The notes: generated by a model not told the origin, from the letters alone. Positions 32,768-42,412 are shown, counted from the stretch's first letter. The stretch: DNA of 64,000 bases from AG25 sp035518815 (GCA_035518815.1 DATIXG010000072.1:124001-188000); one strand, 5' to 3'. Made by a program: numbers and translations.

Positions 32768-35578
32768 ATGCCATCGTCTCCCGACTTCGTCGTCATTCGC
32801 AATGCGCGCCAGCACAATCTGCGCGGGGTGACCGTCCAGCTCCCACGGCGGGCCCTGACGGTCATCACCGGGCCGTCGGGCGCCGGGAAGAGCTCGCTCG
32901 CGTTCGACACGCTCTACGCCGAGGGCCAGCGGCGCTACATCGAGTCACTGTCCACCTACGCGAAACAGTTCCTCGAGCGCATGCCCAAGCCGCTGGTGGA
33001 CGGGATCGACGGGATCTCCCCAGCCGTGGCGATCGAGCAGAAAAATCCCACGACGACCAGCCGATCCACGGTGGGCACCGCCACCGAGGTCTACGACTTT
33101 TTGCGTCTCTTGTGGGCCCGCGTCGGGACCCCGTACTGCGTCAACTGCGGGAACGTGGTGAAGACCGATACGGTCCAAGAGGTGGTCGACGAGCTGGTGG
33201 GACCGGAGACGGGAGATGCGGCGCGGGGCGAGCCGGTGATCATCGCCTTCCCGCTGCCCCCCGCAGCGCACCGCCCGGACGTCGAAGTCGCTGCCCAGCT
33301 CCGGGCGGCGGGATTCGTGCGGGCCCAGCTTGACGGCGCCACCGTCCGGCTCGAAGAGCCCGACGCGGAGCGGCTGGTGCGCGACGCGAAAGAGGTCCTC
33401 GTGCTGGTGGATCGCCTGCCCGCGGACGCGCAGAGCCGGGGCCGCCTCGCCGATGCGGTCGCCACCGCCTTCAACGAGGGCGACGGCGTCGCGATCGCCC
33501 TGAAGAATGGGACGCGACGCCGCTTCTCCGAGCATCCTACGTGCTCGCACTGCGGGACGCCCGGTCCGGTCCTCGTGCCGACCCTGTTCTCGTTCAACAA
33601 CCCCCGGGGCGCCTGCCCCGTCTGCAATGGCTTTGGCGCCGTCCTCGAATACGACGAATCGCTCATCATCCCCGACCCGGGCCGGTCCCTCGCCGACGGC
33701 GCGCTCGATCCGTGGACCAAGCCCCGCTACGAAGGACGACGCCGGATCCTGCGTGAAACCGCGCGCACGCGGCGCATCGGCCTCGATCGGCCGTGGGCCG
33801 ACCTCTCAGCCGGCGACCGGCAATTCCTCCTTCACGGCGCCGCTGGTCGGTACCTCGGCGTGTTCCCGTTCTTGAAGCGCCTCGAAGCAAAGCGGTACAA
33901 GCAGTACATCCGCGTGTTCCTGCGACAGTACCAGCTGGCCAAGACCTGTCCCACCTGCCGCGGCATGCGGCTCAAGCCGGAAGCCCTGGCTGTGCGAGTG
34001 GGGGACCTTTCCATCGCGGATGCCTCGCGCCTCACCGCCGCGGCCCTCTCGGCCTGGATCGCCGATCTCCACCTGTCCCCCTTCGGGCAAGCGGTCGCCG
34101 TGCATATCCTCGCCGAACTACGCGCGCGCTTGTCGTTCATCAACGACGTGGGACTGGGGTACCTGACGCTCGACCGCCAGGCGCGTACCCTGTCGGGCGG
34201 CGAGGCGCAACGCATCGGGCTCGCGAACGCCCTCGGCTCGCACCTCGTGGACACGATCTATGTGCTCGACGAGCCATCCATCGGGCTTCACTCGGCGGAC
34301 ATCGAGCGGCTCATCGGGCTGTTGCGCCGCCTCGCAAACCAGGGAAACACCGTCGTCGTGGTCGAGCACGATCCTGCAGCGATTCGAGCCGCCGACCACA
34401 TGGTCGAACTCGGCCCCGGCAGCGGCGAGGCCGGAGGCCAGGTCGTCTTTCAGGGTCCGGTGGCGAGGATACGCGAAGCGGGAACGCTCACCGCGCAGTA
34501 CCTGAGCGGCGAGAAGCGCATCGGCGTGCCCTCCGCCCGCCGGCCCACGGGACCGGCATGGCTCCGGGTCCGCGGCGCCCGGCTCCACAACCTCAAGGGC
34601 GTCGATGTCCGCATCCCGCTCGCCACCCTGACCGTCGTCACCGGCGTGTCAGGGTCGGGCAAGTCCACCCTGGTCCACGATGTCCTGTACCGCCAGCTCG
34701 AGGCACGTCTCCACGGCGGCCACAGCGCCAAACAGCATCTCGGCGAGGAAGTCGGGGACGTAGCGGGCCTCGAGGGGTGGGAAGCGCTGGCGGACGTCGC
34801 GCTCATCGACCAGCAGCCGATTGGCCGAACGCCGCGCTCGAATCCCGTGACCTATGTGAAAGCGTTCGACGAGATTCGCGCGCTGTTCGCCGCGGAGCCA
34901 CTCGCGCGCGCGCGCCGGTATACGGCCAGCACGTTCTCCTTCAACATGGCCGGCGGCCGTTGCGAGACCTGTGAGGGCGCGGGCCACGTCCTCATCGACA
35001 TGGTGTTCCTCGCGAACGTCTTCGTGCCCTGCGAGACGTGTGGTGGCACGCGATTCAAGCGCGAGGTGCTGGACGTCAAGCTGCGCGGCCAATCGATCCA
35101 CGATGTCCTCAACTGGACGGTGGATCACGCGCTCGAGCGTCTGCACCGCCAGGCGCGCCTCGCGCGCAGCCTGTGGCACCTGCAGCAGGTGGGGCTCGGG
35201 TACCTGCGCCTCGGTCAGCCCGCCACGACCTTGTCGGGAGGCGAGGCGCAGCGCCTGAAGATTGCCCGCGAGCTCGCGCTCGCGAGCGGCGGCAGAAAGC
35301 GCGGCCGCAAGCTGTACATCCTCGACGAGCCGACCACGGGCCTCCACCTGGACGACGTCCGCACGTTGTGCCGCGTTCTCGACCGCCTGGCCGATGCGGG
35401 TCACACGGTGCTGGTGATCGAGCATCACCTGGACGTCATCAAGCGCGCCGACTGGGTCATCGACCTCGGACCGGGCGCGGGGGAGGCGGGCGGGCGCGTG
35501 GTTGCCCAGGGCGCTCCGGAGGCCATCGCACGCGCGCCGGACTCGATTACCGGGCGCTATTTGCAGGATTTGACGTGA
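32768..35578 (+). CDS. uvrA: Excinuclease ABC subunit A
   Basis: This 936-residue UvrA starts at ATG 32768, since upstream in-frame codons run through repeat sequence. It has two ABC modules: P-loop GPSGAGKSS (36-44) with LSGGEAQRIGL and the later GVSGSGKST with LSGGEAQRLKIA, both with DEP Walker B. Zinc modules are visible as CSHC...CPVC, CPTC and CETC...CETC. The YVKAFDEIRALFA and NMAGGRCETCEG blocks are those of UvrA. It recognises DNA damage with UvrB for nucleotide excision repair. The EamA gene begins on its stop codon. Confidence 0.97.
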   Translation: MPSSPDFVVIRNARQHNLRGVTVQLPRRALTVITGPSGAGKSSLAFDTLYAEGQRRYIESLSTYAKQFLERMPKPLVDGIDGISPAVAIEQKNPTTTSRSTVGTATEVYDFLRLLWARVGTPYCVNCGNVVKTDTVQEVVDELVGPETGDAARGEPVIIAFPLPPAAHRPDVEVAAQLRAAGFVRAQLDGATVRLEEPDAERLVRDAKEVLVLVDRLPADAQSRGRLADAVATAFNEGDGVAIALKNGTRRRFSEHPTCSHCGTPGPVLVPTLFSFNNPRGACPVCNGFGAVLEYDESLIIPDPGRSLADGALDPWTKPRYEGRRRILRETARTRRIGLDRPWADLSAGDRQFLLHGAAGRYLGVFPFLKRLEAKRYKQYIRVFLRQYQLAKTCPTCRGMRLKPEALAVRVGDLSIADASRLTAAALSAWIADLHLSPFGQAVAVHILAELRARLSFINDVGLGYLTLDRQARTLSGGEAQRIGLANALGSHLVDTIYVLDEPSIGLHSADIERLIGLLRRLANQGNTVVVVEHDPAAIRAADHMVELGPGSGEAGGQVVFQGPVARIREAGTLTAQYLSGEKRIGVPSARRPTGPAWLRVRGARLHNLKGVDVRIPLATLTVVTGVSGSGKSTLVHDVLYRQLEARLHGGHSAKQHLGEEVGDVAGLEGWEALADVALIDQQPIGRTPRSNPVTYVKAFDEIRALFAAEPLARARRYTASTFSFNMAGGRCETCEGAGHVLIDMVFLANVFVPCETCGGTRFKREVLDVKLRGQSIHDVLNWTVDHALERLHRQARLARSLWHLQQVGLGYLRLGQPATTLSGGEAQRLKIARELALASGGRKRGRKLYILDEPTTGLHLDDVRTLCRVLDRLADAGHTVLVIEHHLDVIKRADWVIDLGPGAGEAGGRVVAQGAPEAIARAPDSITGRYLQDLT

Positions 35579-36450
35579 CCAGCCGCCGGGCCGATCTCGT
35601 CCTCGTCCTCGCCAACCTCGTGTGGGGAGTGAGTTTCGTCGTTGTAAAGGAAGCGTTGGCGGCGAGCACGCCGCTGGCGTTCACCGCGCTCCGGTTCGCC
35701 ATCGCCGCCCTCGTGCTCATGCCCTTCACCACCTTCCGAGCGCCCTGGTCGCGGTCCGAGCTGGTCGCCGGGGCCCTGCTGGGCAGCCTGCTCGCGATCG
35801 GGTTCGCCATGCAGGCCGTCGGACTCGTGTCCACGACCCCGTCGCGCTCCGCCTTCATCGTCGCGACGTCGGCCGTGCTCGCCGCCGCGCTCGCGTTCGT
35901 GGTGGTCCGCGAGCGCCCACGCCTCGCGGTCTTTGTGGCGCTCGGGCTCGCAGCGCTCGGGATGTACTTGCTGACCGCCCCCGGGCCGGGGGGCGTGAAC
36001 CGCGGCGACCTGCTCACGGGAATCACCGCGGTGTGCTTTGGCGGCCAGATCGTCGCCGTGACGCATGCGTCCCGTCGCTACAACCCGTTGCGTCTCGTGT
36101 GGATGCAAACTGTCGTCACATCCGTGGGCGCGGCGCTCGCCGCGCGGATATGGGAGGACAGCGCCATTCACTGGAACGTGTCGTTCGCGGCGGCGCTCGC
36201 CTATGCCGCGGTGTTCGCGACAGCGCTCGCGCTCCTGTGGCAGATGCGCGCGCAGCAGTTCATGACGTCGTCGCGCGCCGCGCTGATCTTTTGCCTCGAG
36301 CCGGTCTTCGCTGCCTTCACGTCGTGGCTGTGGCTGGGCGAGCGGCTGTCGCTCGGGCAGTGGGCCGGCGGCTTCCTGATCCTCGGCGGGATGATTCTCG
36401 CCGAGTTGCCGTTTGACACGTCCGTCCCAGTCCGTGATACTGGAGCGTGA
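35575..36450 (+). CDS. EamA/DMT-superfamily transporter
   Basis: This 291-residue protein has ten hydrophobic segments and the two EamA repeats: N-terminal WGVSFVVVKEAL...LRFAIAALVL and C-terminal TSSRAALIFCLEPVFAAFTSWLWLGERLS. It starts at GTG 35575, overlapping the uvrA stop, and ends in a GTGA overlap with the receiver gene. DMT transporters export amino acids or other metabolites; the substrate is not predictable. Confidence 0.88.
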   Translation: MTSRRADLVLVLANLVWGVSFVVVKEALAASTPLAFTALRFAIAALVLMPFTTFRAPWSRSELVAGALLGSLLAIGFAMQAVGLVSTTPSRSAFIVATSAVLAAALAFVVVRERPRLAVFVALGLAALGMYLLTAPGPGGVNRGDLLTGITAVCFGGQIVAVTHASRRYNPLRLVWMQTVVTSVGAALAARIWEDSAIHWNVSFAAALAYAAVFATALALLWQMRAQQFMTSSRAALIFCLEPVFAAFTSWLWLGERLSLGQWAGGFLILGGMILAELPFDTSVPVRDTGA

Positions 36451-37001
36451 ACGTCCTCTTGGTCGAAGACGAGGGTGCGACCCGCTTGATGCTGGGTGGT
36501 GTGCTCAGGGCCCAGGGCCATCACGTGTTGGACGCGGAGGACGGAAGCCAGGCCTGGGACATCTGGCAGCTGTCGGCGCCCCGCGTGGTCGTCGCGGACT
36601 GGTTGATGCCAGAACTCGACGGCCTCGAGCTGTGCCGCCGGATCCGCCGCACCCACGGCCGGCCGTATACGTACTTCATCTTGCTGACCTCGCGCAGCGG
36701 TTTGGAATCCTTCCTCGAAGCGATGCAAGCGGGCGTCGACGATTTCATCACCAAGCCCCCGCGCCCCGACGAGCTCGCGGCGCGCCTGGGCGTCGCCGAG
36801 CGGATCCTCGGCCTCCGCGCCGAGCTGCTCGCCCTCGAAGGCCTGCTCGCGGTCTGCAGCTATTGCAAGCGGATTCGCGACGGCGACCGTGGGTGGAGCC
36901 CGCTCGAGCGCTACGTCGAGGCGCATTCCAAGGCCGAGTTCACCCACGGCGTGTGCCCGGATTGCTACGAGAAATTCTTGAAGCCCCAGATCGACGGCTG
37001 A
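36447..37001 (+). CDS. Single-domain response regulator with C-terminal Cys4 motif
   Basis: This 184-residue protein has an intact receiver: acidic VEDE, phospho-acceptor VVVADWLMPELDG (Asp near 52), TS and the Lys of ITKPPRP. After a short helix comes CSYCKRIRD and later HGVCPDC, the pattern of a small zinc-like module often found at the ends of GAF, PAS or receiver proteins. No DNA-binding or enzymatic output domain is present, so it may act through protein contacts. It starts at GTG 36447 on the EamA stop. The large hybrid kinase just downstream could be a phosphate donor. Confidence 0.85.
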   Translation: MNVLLVEDEGATRLMLGGVLRAQGHHVLDAEDGSQAWDIWQLSAPRVVVADWLMPELDGLELCRRIRRTHGRPYTYFILLTSRSGLESFLEAMQAGVDDFITKPPRPDELAARLGVAERILGLRAELLALEGLLAVCSYCKRIRDGDRGWSPLERYVEAHSKAEFTHGVCPDCYEKFLKPQIDG

Positions 37002-37015
37002 CCCCCAAACCCGGG

Positions 37016-37044
37016 TTGATCCAGGGTTGGGTGGCCGCGATATT
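37016..37044 (+). promoter_or_regulatory. Promoter of tRNA-Asn
   Basis: TTGATC (37016-37021) and GATATT (37039-37044) are separated by 17 bases, with the tRNA 5' end 12 bases beyond. The spacing is standard for the primary sigma factor. Confidence 0.5.
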
Positions 37045-37056
37045 TGAGCGCCGTAT

Positions 37057-37129
37057 TCCCGAGTAGCTCAGTTGGTAGAGCAGCCGGCTGTTAACCGGCG
37101 GGTCGCAGGTTCGAGTCCTGCCTCGGGAG
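37057..37129 (+). tRNA. tRNA-Asn (GTT)
   Basis: This 73-base cloverleaf has acceptor TCCCGAG (37057-37063) pairing with CTCGGGA (37122-37128) and discriminator G. The anticodon stem is GCCGG/CCGGC with loop CTGTTAA, anticodon GTT at 37090-37092 reading AAC/AAU. The T-arm GCAGG-TTCGAGT-CCTGC is regular. CCA is not encoded. Confidence 0.97.
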
Positions 37130-37301
37130 TTTCCCTCCGCAAATGCCGCAAATGCGCCCTGCGGTGCCGCAAAAACACCCTACGACCGGACCCTGTGACC
37201 GCGTATCAGTAGAGCGCGACCGTTCCGCCATGGAACCGGGTCGGCCACGCGACCCTGCACGCACCCGATTCCGGAGCGCTCCTCGGCATGCTACTGGTGG
37301 A

Positions 37302-39245
37302 ATGACCTCTCCTCACACCGCGCCCGTCCCACCTGTCGTGCGCATCGTGTTCGTCGAGGAGAGTCCCACCGACGCGGACCTCGTGCTGCGGCACCTCGAG
37401 CGGGCGGGTATGGGCGGCGAGCTGCGCCGGGTCGACACCGAGACTGCCCTCGTCCACGCCATCCGGGATTTTGTCCCGGACGTGATCCTCACGGATCATG
37501 CGCTGCCCGAGTTCAGTGCGGACGATGCGCTGCGCATCACGCAGCGCGACGCGCCGCAGACGCCCGTGATCGTCGTGACCGGCAGTCTCGATGATGAGAC
37601 CGCGGCGGGCTACATCAAAGCGGGCGCCGCGGACTACGTGCTGCGAACGAACCTCAGCCGGCTGCCGAGCGCTATCTCGCGCGCGCTCGATCTGCGGCGG
37701 GCGCGCGAGCAGGAGGTCCGCTCGCAGGAGCTCCTGCGCCAGAGCGAGGAGCGCTATCGCACCCTGCTCGAGGGTGTGCACGACGTCGTCTTCGCGCTCG
37801 CGCCTGACGGCGTGATCACCGCCCTCTCCCCCGCCTTCGAGACGATGACGGGCTGGGTGCCGCAGCGGTGGTTGGGGAGGCCGCTCGAGCAGCTCGTGCA
37901 CCCGGATGACGTCCCGCTCGTGTTCGAGCTGATCGGACGCGTGATCCGCGGGGAGTCGCGCCCCACCAACCGGTTCCGGATCCGCACGAGCAACGGCGGC
38001 TACTGCGTGGGCGAAGTCGCGGCGACCCCCGAGCTTCGGGAGGGGCGCACCGTCGGCATCCTGGGCATCGCGCGTGACGTGACCGAGCGGCTCAACCTCG
38101 AGCAGCAGCTTCGTCAGGCGCAAAAGATGGAGGCCGTCGGCCGGCTCGCCGGCGGCGTGGCGCACGACTTCAACAACATCCTCACCGCCATCACCGGGTA
38201 CGCGGACCTGCTGCTCGAGGACCTCGCGGCGAGCGACCCGCGGCGGCAGGACGTGGACGAGATTCGCAAGGCGTCGGCCCGCGCCGCGGGCCTCACCCGC
38301 CAGCTCCTGGCCTTCAGTCGCCAGCAGGTGATGCAGGTGCAGGCGCTCGACCTCAACACCCTCGTGCTCGAGACCGTGCAGATGCTGGGCAGGCTGCTCG
38401 GGGAAGACGTCCAAGTCGCGACCAGCCTGTCACCGGATCTCGGCGCGGTGAAGGCCGATCCCGGCCAGCTCGAGCAGGTGATCATGAACCTCGCCGTGAA
38501 CGCCCGGGACGCCATGCCGCAGGGCGGCAAGCTGACATTCGAAACCGTGAACGTCGAGCTGGATGAGCTGTACAGCCGCGAGCACTTCCCGGCGGGCCCG
38601 GGATCGTACGTCATGCTGGCGGTGAGCGACACCGGCGTCGGCATGAGTGAGGACACCCAGGCGCACCTGTTCGAGCCGTTCTTCACGACCAAAGAGAAGG
38701 GCAAGGGGACGGGGCTCGGACTCGCGACCGTGTACGGCATCGTGAAACAGACCGGCGGGTTCATCTGGGTCTATACGGAGCTCGGGCACGGATCCACATT
38801 CAAGATCTACCTCCCACGGGCCGCGGAGTCGCCGCAACCCCGCTGGCACGCGACCCCCGCCGGCCCGGCGGACGGCTCCGAAACCGTGCTCGTCGCCGAA
38901 GACGAGGCCGCCGTCCGCGGGGTGGCGCGCCAGGCGCTCAGGCGCCATGGGTACACGGTGCTCGAAGCCCCGAGCGCGGAGGCGGCACTGGACGTCGCCT
39001 CGCGTCACTCCGGCACCATCCATCTGCTGCTCACCGATGTCGTGATGCCGGGCATGAGCGGCCGCGACCTTGCGCGGCGGCTCGCGGACCAGCGGCCCGA
39101 TCTGCGCGTCATTTACATGTCGGGATACACCGAGGACGCGATCACACGCCACGGCGTGCTCGAGCCGGGTCTCGTATACGTGCAAAAACCGTTCAGCCCC
39201 GAGGCGCTGGCGCGCCGGGTGCGTGAGGTGTTGGACGCGAAGTAG
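37302..39245 (+). CDS. Hybrid sensor histidine kinase (REC-PAS-HisKA-HATPase-REC)
   Basis: ATG 37302 (MTSPHTAPVPP) is preferred, with a GGTGG upstream; an in-frame start at 37143 would add 53 basic, low-complexity residues. The 647-residue protein has an N-terminal receiver (about 14-130, Asp in VILTDHALP, the usual Lys replaced by Arg in DYVLRTNL), a PAS domain (150-270), dimerisation H-box GGVAHDFNNILT (near 285), HATPase (N-box NLAVNARDAM, G1 DTGVGMS, G2 GKGTGLGL) and a C-terminal receiver (Asp in LLTDVVMPGMSG). There is no membrane segment, so it senses a cytoplasmic signal. It converges on the 39255 kinase with nine bases between. Confidence 0.92.
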   Translation: MTSPHTAPVPPVVRIVFVEESPTDADLVLRHLERAGMGGELRRVDTETALVHAIRDFVPDVILTDHALPEFSADDALRITQRDAPQTPVIVVTGSLDDETAAGYIKAGAADYVLRTNLSRLPSAISRALDLRRAREQEVRSQELLRQSEERYRTLLEGVHDVVFALAPDGVITALSPAFETMTGWVPQRWLGRPLEQLVHPDDVPLVFELIGRVIRGESRPTNRFRIRTSNGGYCVGEVAATPELREGRTVGILGIARDVTERLNLEQQLRQAQKMEAVGRLAGGVAHDFNNILTAITGYADLLLEDLAASDPRRQDVDEIRKASARAAGLTRQLLAFSRQQVMQVQALDLNTLVLETVQMLGRLLGEDVQVATSLSPDLGAVKADPGQLEQVIMNLAVNARDAMPQGGKLTFETVNVELDELYSREHFPAGPGSYVMLAVSDTGVGMSEDTQAHLFEPFFTTKEKGKGTGLGLATVYGIVKQTGGFIWVYTELGHGSTFKIYLPRAAESPQPRWHATPAGPADGSETVLVAEDEAAVRGVARQALRRHGYTVLEAPSAEAALDVASRHSGTIHLLLTDVVMPGMSGRDLARRLADQRPDLRVIYMSGYTEDAITRHGVLEPGLVYVQKPFSPEALARRVREVLDAK

Positions 39246-39254
39246 GGACCGCGC

Positions 39255-42116
39255 CTACGGCTGGTCGAGCATCTCCCTCACGCGGGCGAGCAGATCCGCC
39301 GGCGTCCACGGTTTGTCGAGCACCGGCACGCCCAGCTCGGGCGGAAGGTTGCCGCGGTCGTCGCCGGGTGAATACCCGCTCACGAACAGGAACGGCGTGT
39401 CTCTGCGGTCGCGGCGCACGGCGTCATAGAGCCCGCGGCCGCCGAGTCGCGGCATCACGAGATCCGAGAGCACGAGATGAATCGGGCTCGATTGACCACG
39501 GATCGCCTCGAGTGCCTCCAGTCCGTCTGCCGCGGTGAGCACCTGATAGCCCGCCTGCTCCAGGACCCGCTTTGCGGCGCGGCGCAGGTCGCCTTCGTCC
39601 TCCACGACCAGGATGGTCTCCTGCCCCCCCGGCACCGCGGCGTCGCGCCCCACGCGCGGCGCCTTCGCGGTGGCCTTGGTCGCGCTCGCCGGGAAGTACA
39701 GTGCGATCCGTGTCCCTTCGCCCGGACGCGAGTCGACGTCGATCGCCCCGCCCTGCTGCTTGACCAGCCCGTACACCGTTGCCATGCCGAGCCCCGTGCC
39801 TTTCCCGCTCGGTTTTGTCGTGAAGAATGGCTCGAACACCCGGCGCCGCGTGGCCTCGTCCATGCCTACCCCGGTGTCCTCCACCACGAGGGACGTCCAG
39901 GCGGGGGCGGTGGACACCCCGGAGGCGACCCGTCGCTCCTCGGACAGCGTCGCCGCGGCCGCCGTGATCCGGAGCGTGCCCCCTTGTGCCATCGCGTCGC
40001 GCGCGTTCGTGACCAGGTTGAACACGATCTGCTCCACGGCGTGGACGTCGGCCCGGACCTCGGGCACCCCTTCCCCTGCGCTCACCACGAGCTCGATGTC
40101 GGCCGGGAGGATGCGGCGCAGCATGCCCGACATGCCGCCGACCACTCGGCCGATGTCAACCGGCTGGAGGTCGAGCGTCGAGCGGCGGGCAAAGTCCAAC
40201 AACTCTCTAACCATCACGCGGCCGCGCAGCGCCGCCGAGATCAAGTCGCCCAGATCGGATTGCTCCACCATGCGCTCGGGTCCGAGCGCCTTCCGGATCA
40301 GCTCCGCGTTGGCAAGGATGATCGTGAGCAGGTTGTTGAAATCGTGAGCGATCCCCCCCGTCAGCTGCCCGAGGGCCTCGATTTTCTGCGACTGCCGGAC
40401 CTGCTCCTCCAGCGCCCGACGCTCCGTCACATCCTCCACGACCGTCTCGAAGGTCTCGATGGTGCCGTCCGCCATCCGCACCGCGCGCCCGCTCAACCGG
40501 ACGATGATGCGACTGCGGTCCCGGCGCTTCCAGGTGACTTCAAGGCCGCGGATGCTGTCGGCCGCGTCGAACTGCGCGAGCACGTGCGGGCGCTCAGCGG
40601 GGTCGGCGTAGATGTCGCTTTCGAGATCCAGCGCCAGCAGCTGCGCCTCCGAGTCGTAGCCGAGCATCGCCACGAGCGCCGGGTTGGCCGACAGGATCCG
40701 GCCGGCGAGAGTCGACCGGTAGATGCCGTAGGTCGTGTACTGCAGGACCACGCGGTTGTTCTCTTCCGAACGGCGGAGCGCCTCCTCGGCGCGCCGGCTA
40801 TCGGTCACATCGTTCGCGACGCCGAATACCCCCGCGAGGGCGCCGTCCGCGTCGCGTAGCGGCGCGTAGGACACCTCGAAGGTGAAGCCGAAGACGTCGA
40901 CCGTGGACGTGAACGACTCGCCGGCGAGCGCGCGGCGAACCTCGGCGAGGGTTTGCGGGGAGTCGGCGTACACCTGGAACACCGACTGGCCCAGCAGCTG
41001 CGCGGGGCGCAGGCCCAACGCGTCGAGCCCCTTCCCCTCGGCGAGCGTAAACACCCCTTGCCGATCCAGCGTGAACAGCACGAGCGGAACGCTCGCGACC
41101 AACGTGCGGAGCCGTTCCTTGCTCTGGCGCAGCGCCCGCTCCTGCGCGCGTCGTTCGGTCACGTCGCGCGAATTCACGACGAAGCTCATCGCGCCGCCGG
41201 TGCCCCGGCGCGCCTGCCCGACCGACTCAAGCACGCACCAACGCCCATCGTTCAGCCGGAAGCGAAACTCGGCCATGTGCGGAGTTCCCGGCTCCGCGAG
41301 CGCTCGCCCGAGCGAGTCGGTCACCGCCGAGAGGTCGTCCGGGTGAATGAGCTCGAACACGTTCCGCCCGATCAACTCGCTCGGCGCATATCCCAGGAGC
41401 CGCTGCACCGACGGGCTCGCAAAGCGGAAGATGCCGTCGTCGCCGAGGATGGTGATGATGTCGGAGGAGTTGTCGATCAGCGAACGGAAGTGCTCTTCGC
41501 TCTGCCGCAGCGCATCCTCCGTCCGCGCTCGATCGATCGCCGTCGCCAGAATGTGGGCGACGCCCTGCAGGACCTGGACTTCGTGGATCGAGAATGCGCG
41601 CCGCTCCGCCGTGTGGGCGCCGAGGAGGCCGAACGGACGGTCCTTCCCTTGAACGCTGACGGTCAGTCCGCTCACGACGCCGTGGTCCCTCAACAAGGGC
41701 GCCTGGCCGAACCGCACGTCCGTCGCCAGATCCTCGACCACGAGCGGAGTCGGCGAGCGGAGCGCGTACCCGGCGTGGGTGTCGGTATCAGCGGGAATGA
41801 CGGTCCGACCCACACAGCCGTCCTGCCACCCGACTCCCGCCCGCAAGAGCAGCGTCCGGCTTTCCGGGCGGAATTCGAGGAGGCTCGCGTAGTCGACGTC
41901 GAGCACGCGCGCGACCAGGGCGACCGCGTCCTCCATCAAAGCGGAGACGGAAGCACCGGCAAGCGCGCGCTGGCCGAGGTGCGCCACGGCCTCTTGCTGC
42001 CAGCCTGGGGCGCGCGTCTGCCCGTCACGTTCCTCATCCGGCCTGGTCCAACTACGGACCAGCCGCAAGCGTCCGACGCCCAACGGCTTCCCCCGTTCTC
42101 CGAAGTCACAGAACAT
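39255..42116 (-). CDS. Hybrid sensor histidine kinase (GAF-PAS-PAS-PAS-HisKA-HATPase-REC)
   Basis: The start at 42116 (MFCDFGERGKP) is used because the in-frame extension to 42278 would cross a palindromic regulatory site. The 953 residues contain a GAF domain (about 45-200), three PAS domains (about 210-320, 335-440, 455-570), the H-box GGIAHDFNNLLT (near 589), HATPase (NLVTNARDAM, DTGVGMD, GKGTGLGM) and a terminal receiver (Asp in LVLSDLVMPRLGG, Lys in VLDKPW). No membrane segments are seen, so it is a soluble multi-input kinase. The C-terminal receiver supports a phosphorelay. A 296-base regulatory region separates it from divergent holB. Confidence 0.92.
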   Translation of the reverse strand: MFCDFGERGKPLGVGRLRLVRSWTRPDEERDGQTRAPGWQQEAVAHLGQRALAGASVSALMEDAVALVARVLDVDYASLLEFRPESRTLLLRAGVGWQDGCVGRTVIPADTDTHAGYALRSPTPLVVEDLATDVRFGQAPLLRDHGVVSGLTVSVQGKDRPFGLLGAHTAERRAFSIHEVQVLQGVAHILATAIDRARTEDALRQSEEHFRSLIDNSSDIITILGDDGIFRFASPSVQRLLGYAPSELIGRNVFELIHPDDLSAVTDSLGRALAEPGTPHMAEFRFRLNDGRWCVLESVGQARRGTGGAMSFVVNSRDVTERRAQERALRQSKERLRTLVASVPLVLFTLDRQGVFTLAEGKGLDALGLRPAQLLGQSVFQVYADSPQTLAEVRRALAGESFTSTVDVFGFTFEVSYAPLRDADGALAGVFGVANDVTDSRRAEEALRRSEENNRVVLQYTTYGIYRSTLAGRILSANPALVAMLGYDSEAQLLALDLESDIYADPAERPHVLAQFDAADSIRGLEVTWKRRDRSRIIVRLSGRAVRMADGTIETFETVVEDVTERRALEEQVRQSQKIEALGQLTGGIAHDFNNLLTIILANAELIRKALGPERMVEQSDLGDLISAALRGRVMVRELLDFARRSTLDLQPVDIGRVVGGMSGMLRRILPADIELVVSAGEGVPEVRADVHAVEQIVFNLVTNARDAMAQGGTLRITAAAATLSEERRVASGVSTAPAWTSLVVEDTGVGMDEATRRRVFEPFFTTKPSGKGTGLGMATVYGLVKQQGGAIDVDSRPGEGTRIALYFPASATKATAKAPRVGRDAAVPGGQETILVVEDEGDLRRAAKRVLEQAGYQVLTAADGLEALEAIRGQSSPIHLVLSDLVMPRLGGRGLYDAVRRDRRDTPFLFVSGYSPGDDRGNLPPELGVPVLDKPWTPADLLARVREMLDQP

Positions 42117-42161
42117 CGCAAGTGACGATATTTCAGGCCGTTGCAAGAGACACCGTGGTGA

Positions 42162-42177
42162 TGTGATCCACATCACA
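42162..42177. promoter_or_regulatory. CRP/FNR-family consensus palindrome
   Basis: TGTGATCCACATCACA is an exact match to the CRP half-sites TGTGA-N6-TCACA. It lies inside a longer perfect inverted repeat, GTGATGTG-ATC-CACATCAC (42158-42176). It sits about 45 bases upstream of the minus-strand kinase start and 236 bases upstream of holB, so the kinase gene is the more likely target. Confidence 0.6.
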
Positions 42178-42262
42178 CAGCGATGCAAGGACGTGGTCAC
42201 CCTCGATACCCCCAGGATACCGAATATCTGCCGAAAGAGGGTGACCCAGGAGACGCTCTTGT

Positions 42263-42278
42263 GTGAGTGTGTGCTCAC
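42263..42278. promoter_or_regulatory. Second palindrome in the kinase/holB intergenic region
   Basis: GTGAG (42263-42267) and CTCAC (42274-42278) form an inverted repeat with a six-base spacer. It looks like a relaxed version of the site 100 bases away. The 42117-42412 region also holds a 7-bp stem, TGGCGCA/TGCGCCA, at 42316-42335, and TTGCGGCGCAA near 42349. Confidence 0.3.
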
Positions 42279-42401
42279 TTATTTGACTAACACGTTGCTG
42301 GTAAAGGCAATAGCATGGCGCAAGCCCCTGCGCCACAGGGCAATGGCGTTGCGGCGCAAGGCCTTACAAATGGGTTTGGCTAGGCTTCACTCCCCCCCTG
42401 C

Positions 42402-42407
42402 TACATT
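42402..42407 (+). promoter_or_regulatory. -10-like box of holB
   Basis: TACATT ends five bases before the holB ATG at 42413. There is no ribosome site between. TTTGGC at 42375 is a weak -35 candidate at the wrong spacing (21 bases). Confidence 0.3.
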
Positions 42408-42412
42408 CCCGC

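Noticed and set aside
37057..37129. tRNA-Asn as an integration site of a mobile element
   Set aside because: There is no integrase, no repeated 3' end of the tRNA, and the neighbours are ordinary chromosomal genes.
39477..42125. Two long plus-strand frames opposite the PAS kinase
   Set aside because: The minus-strand kinase has complete PAS, H-box, ATPase and receiver motifs; the others are shadows.
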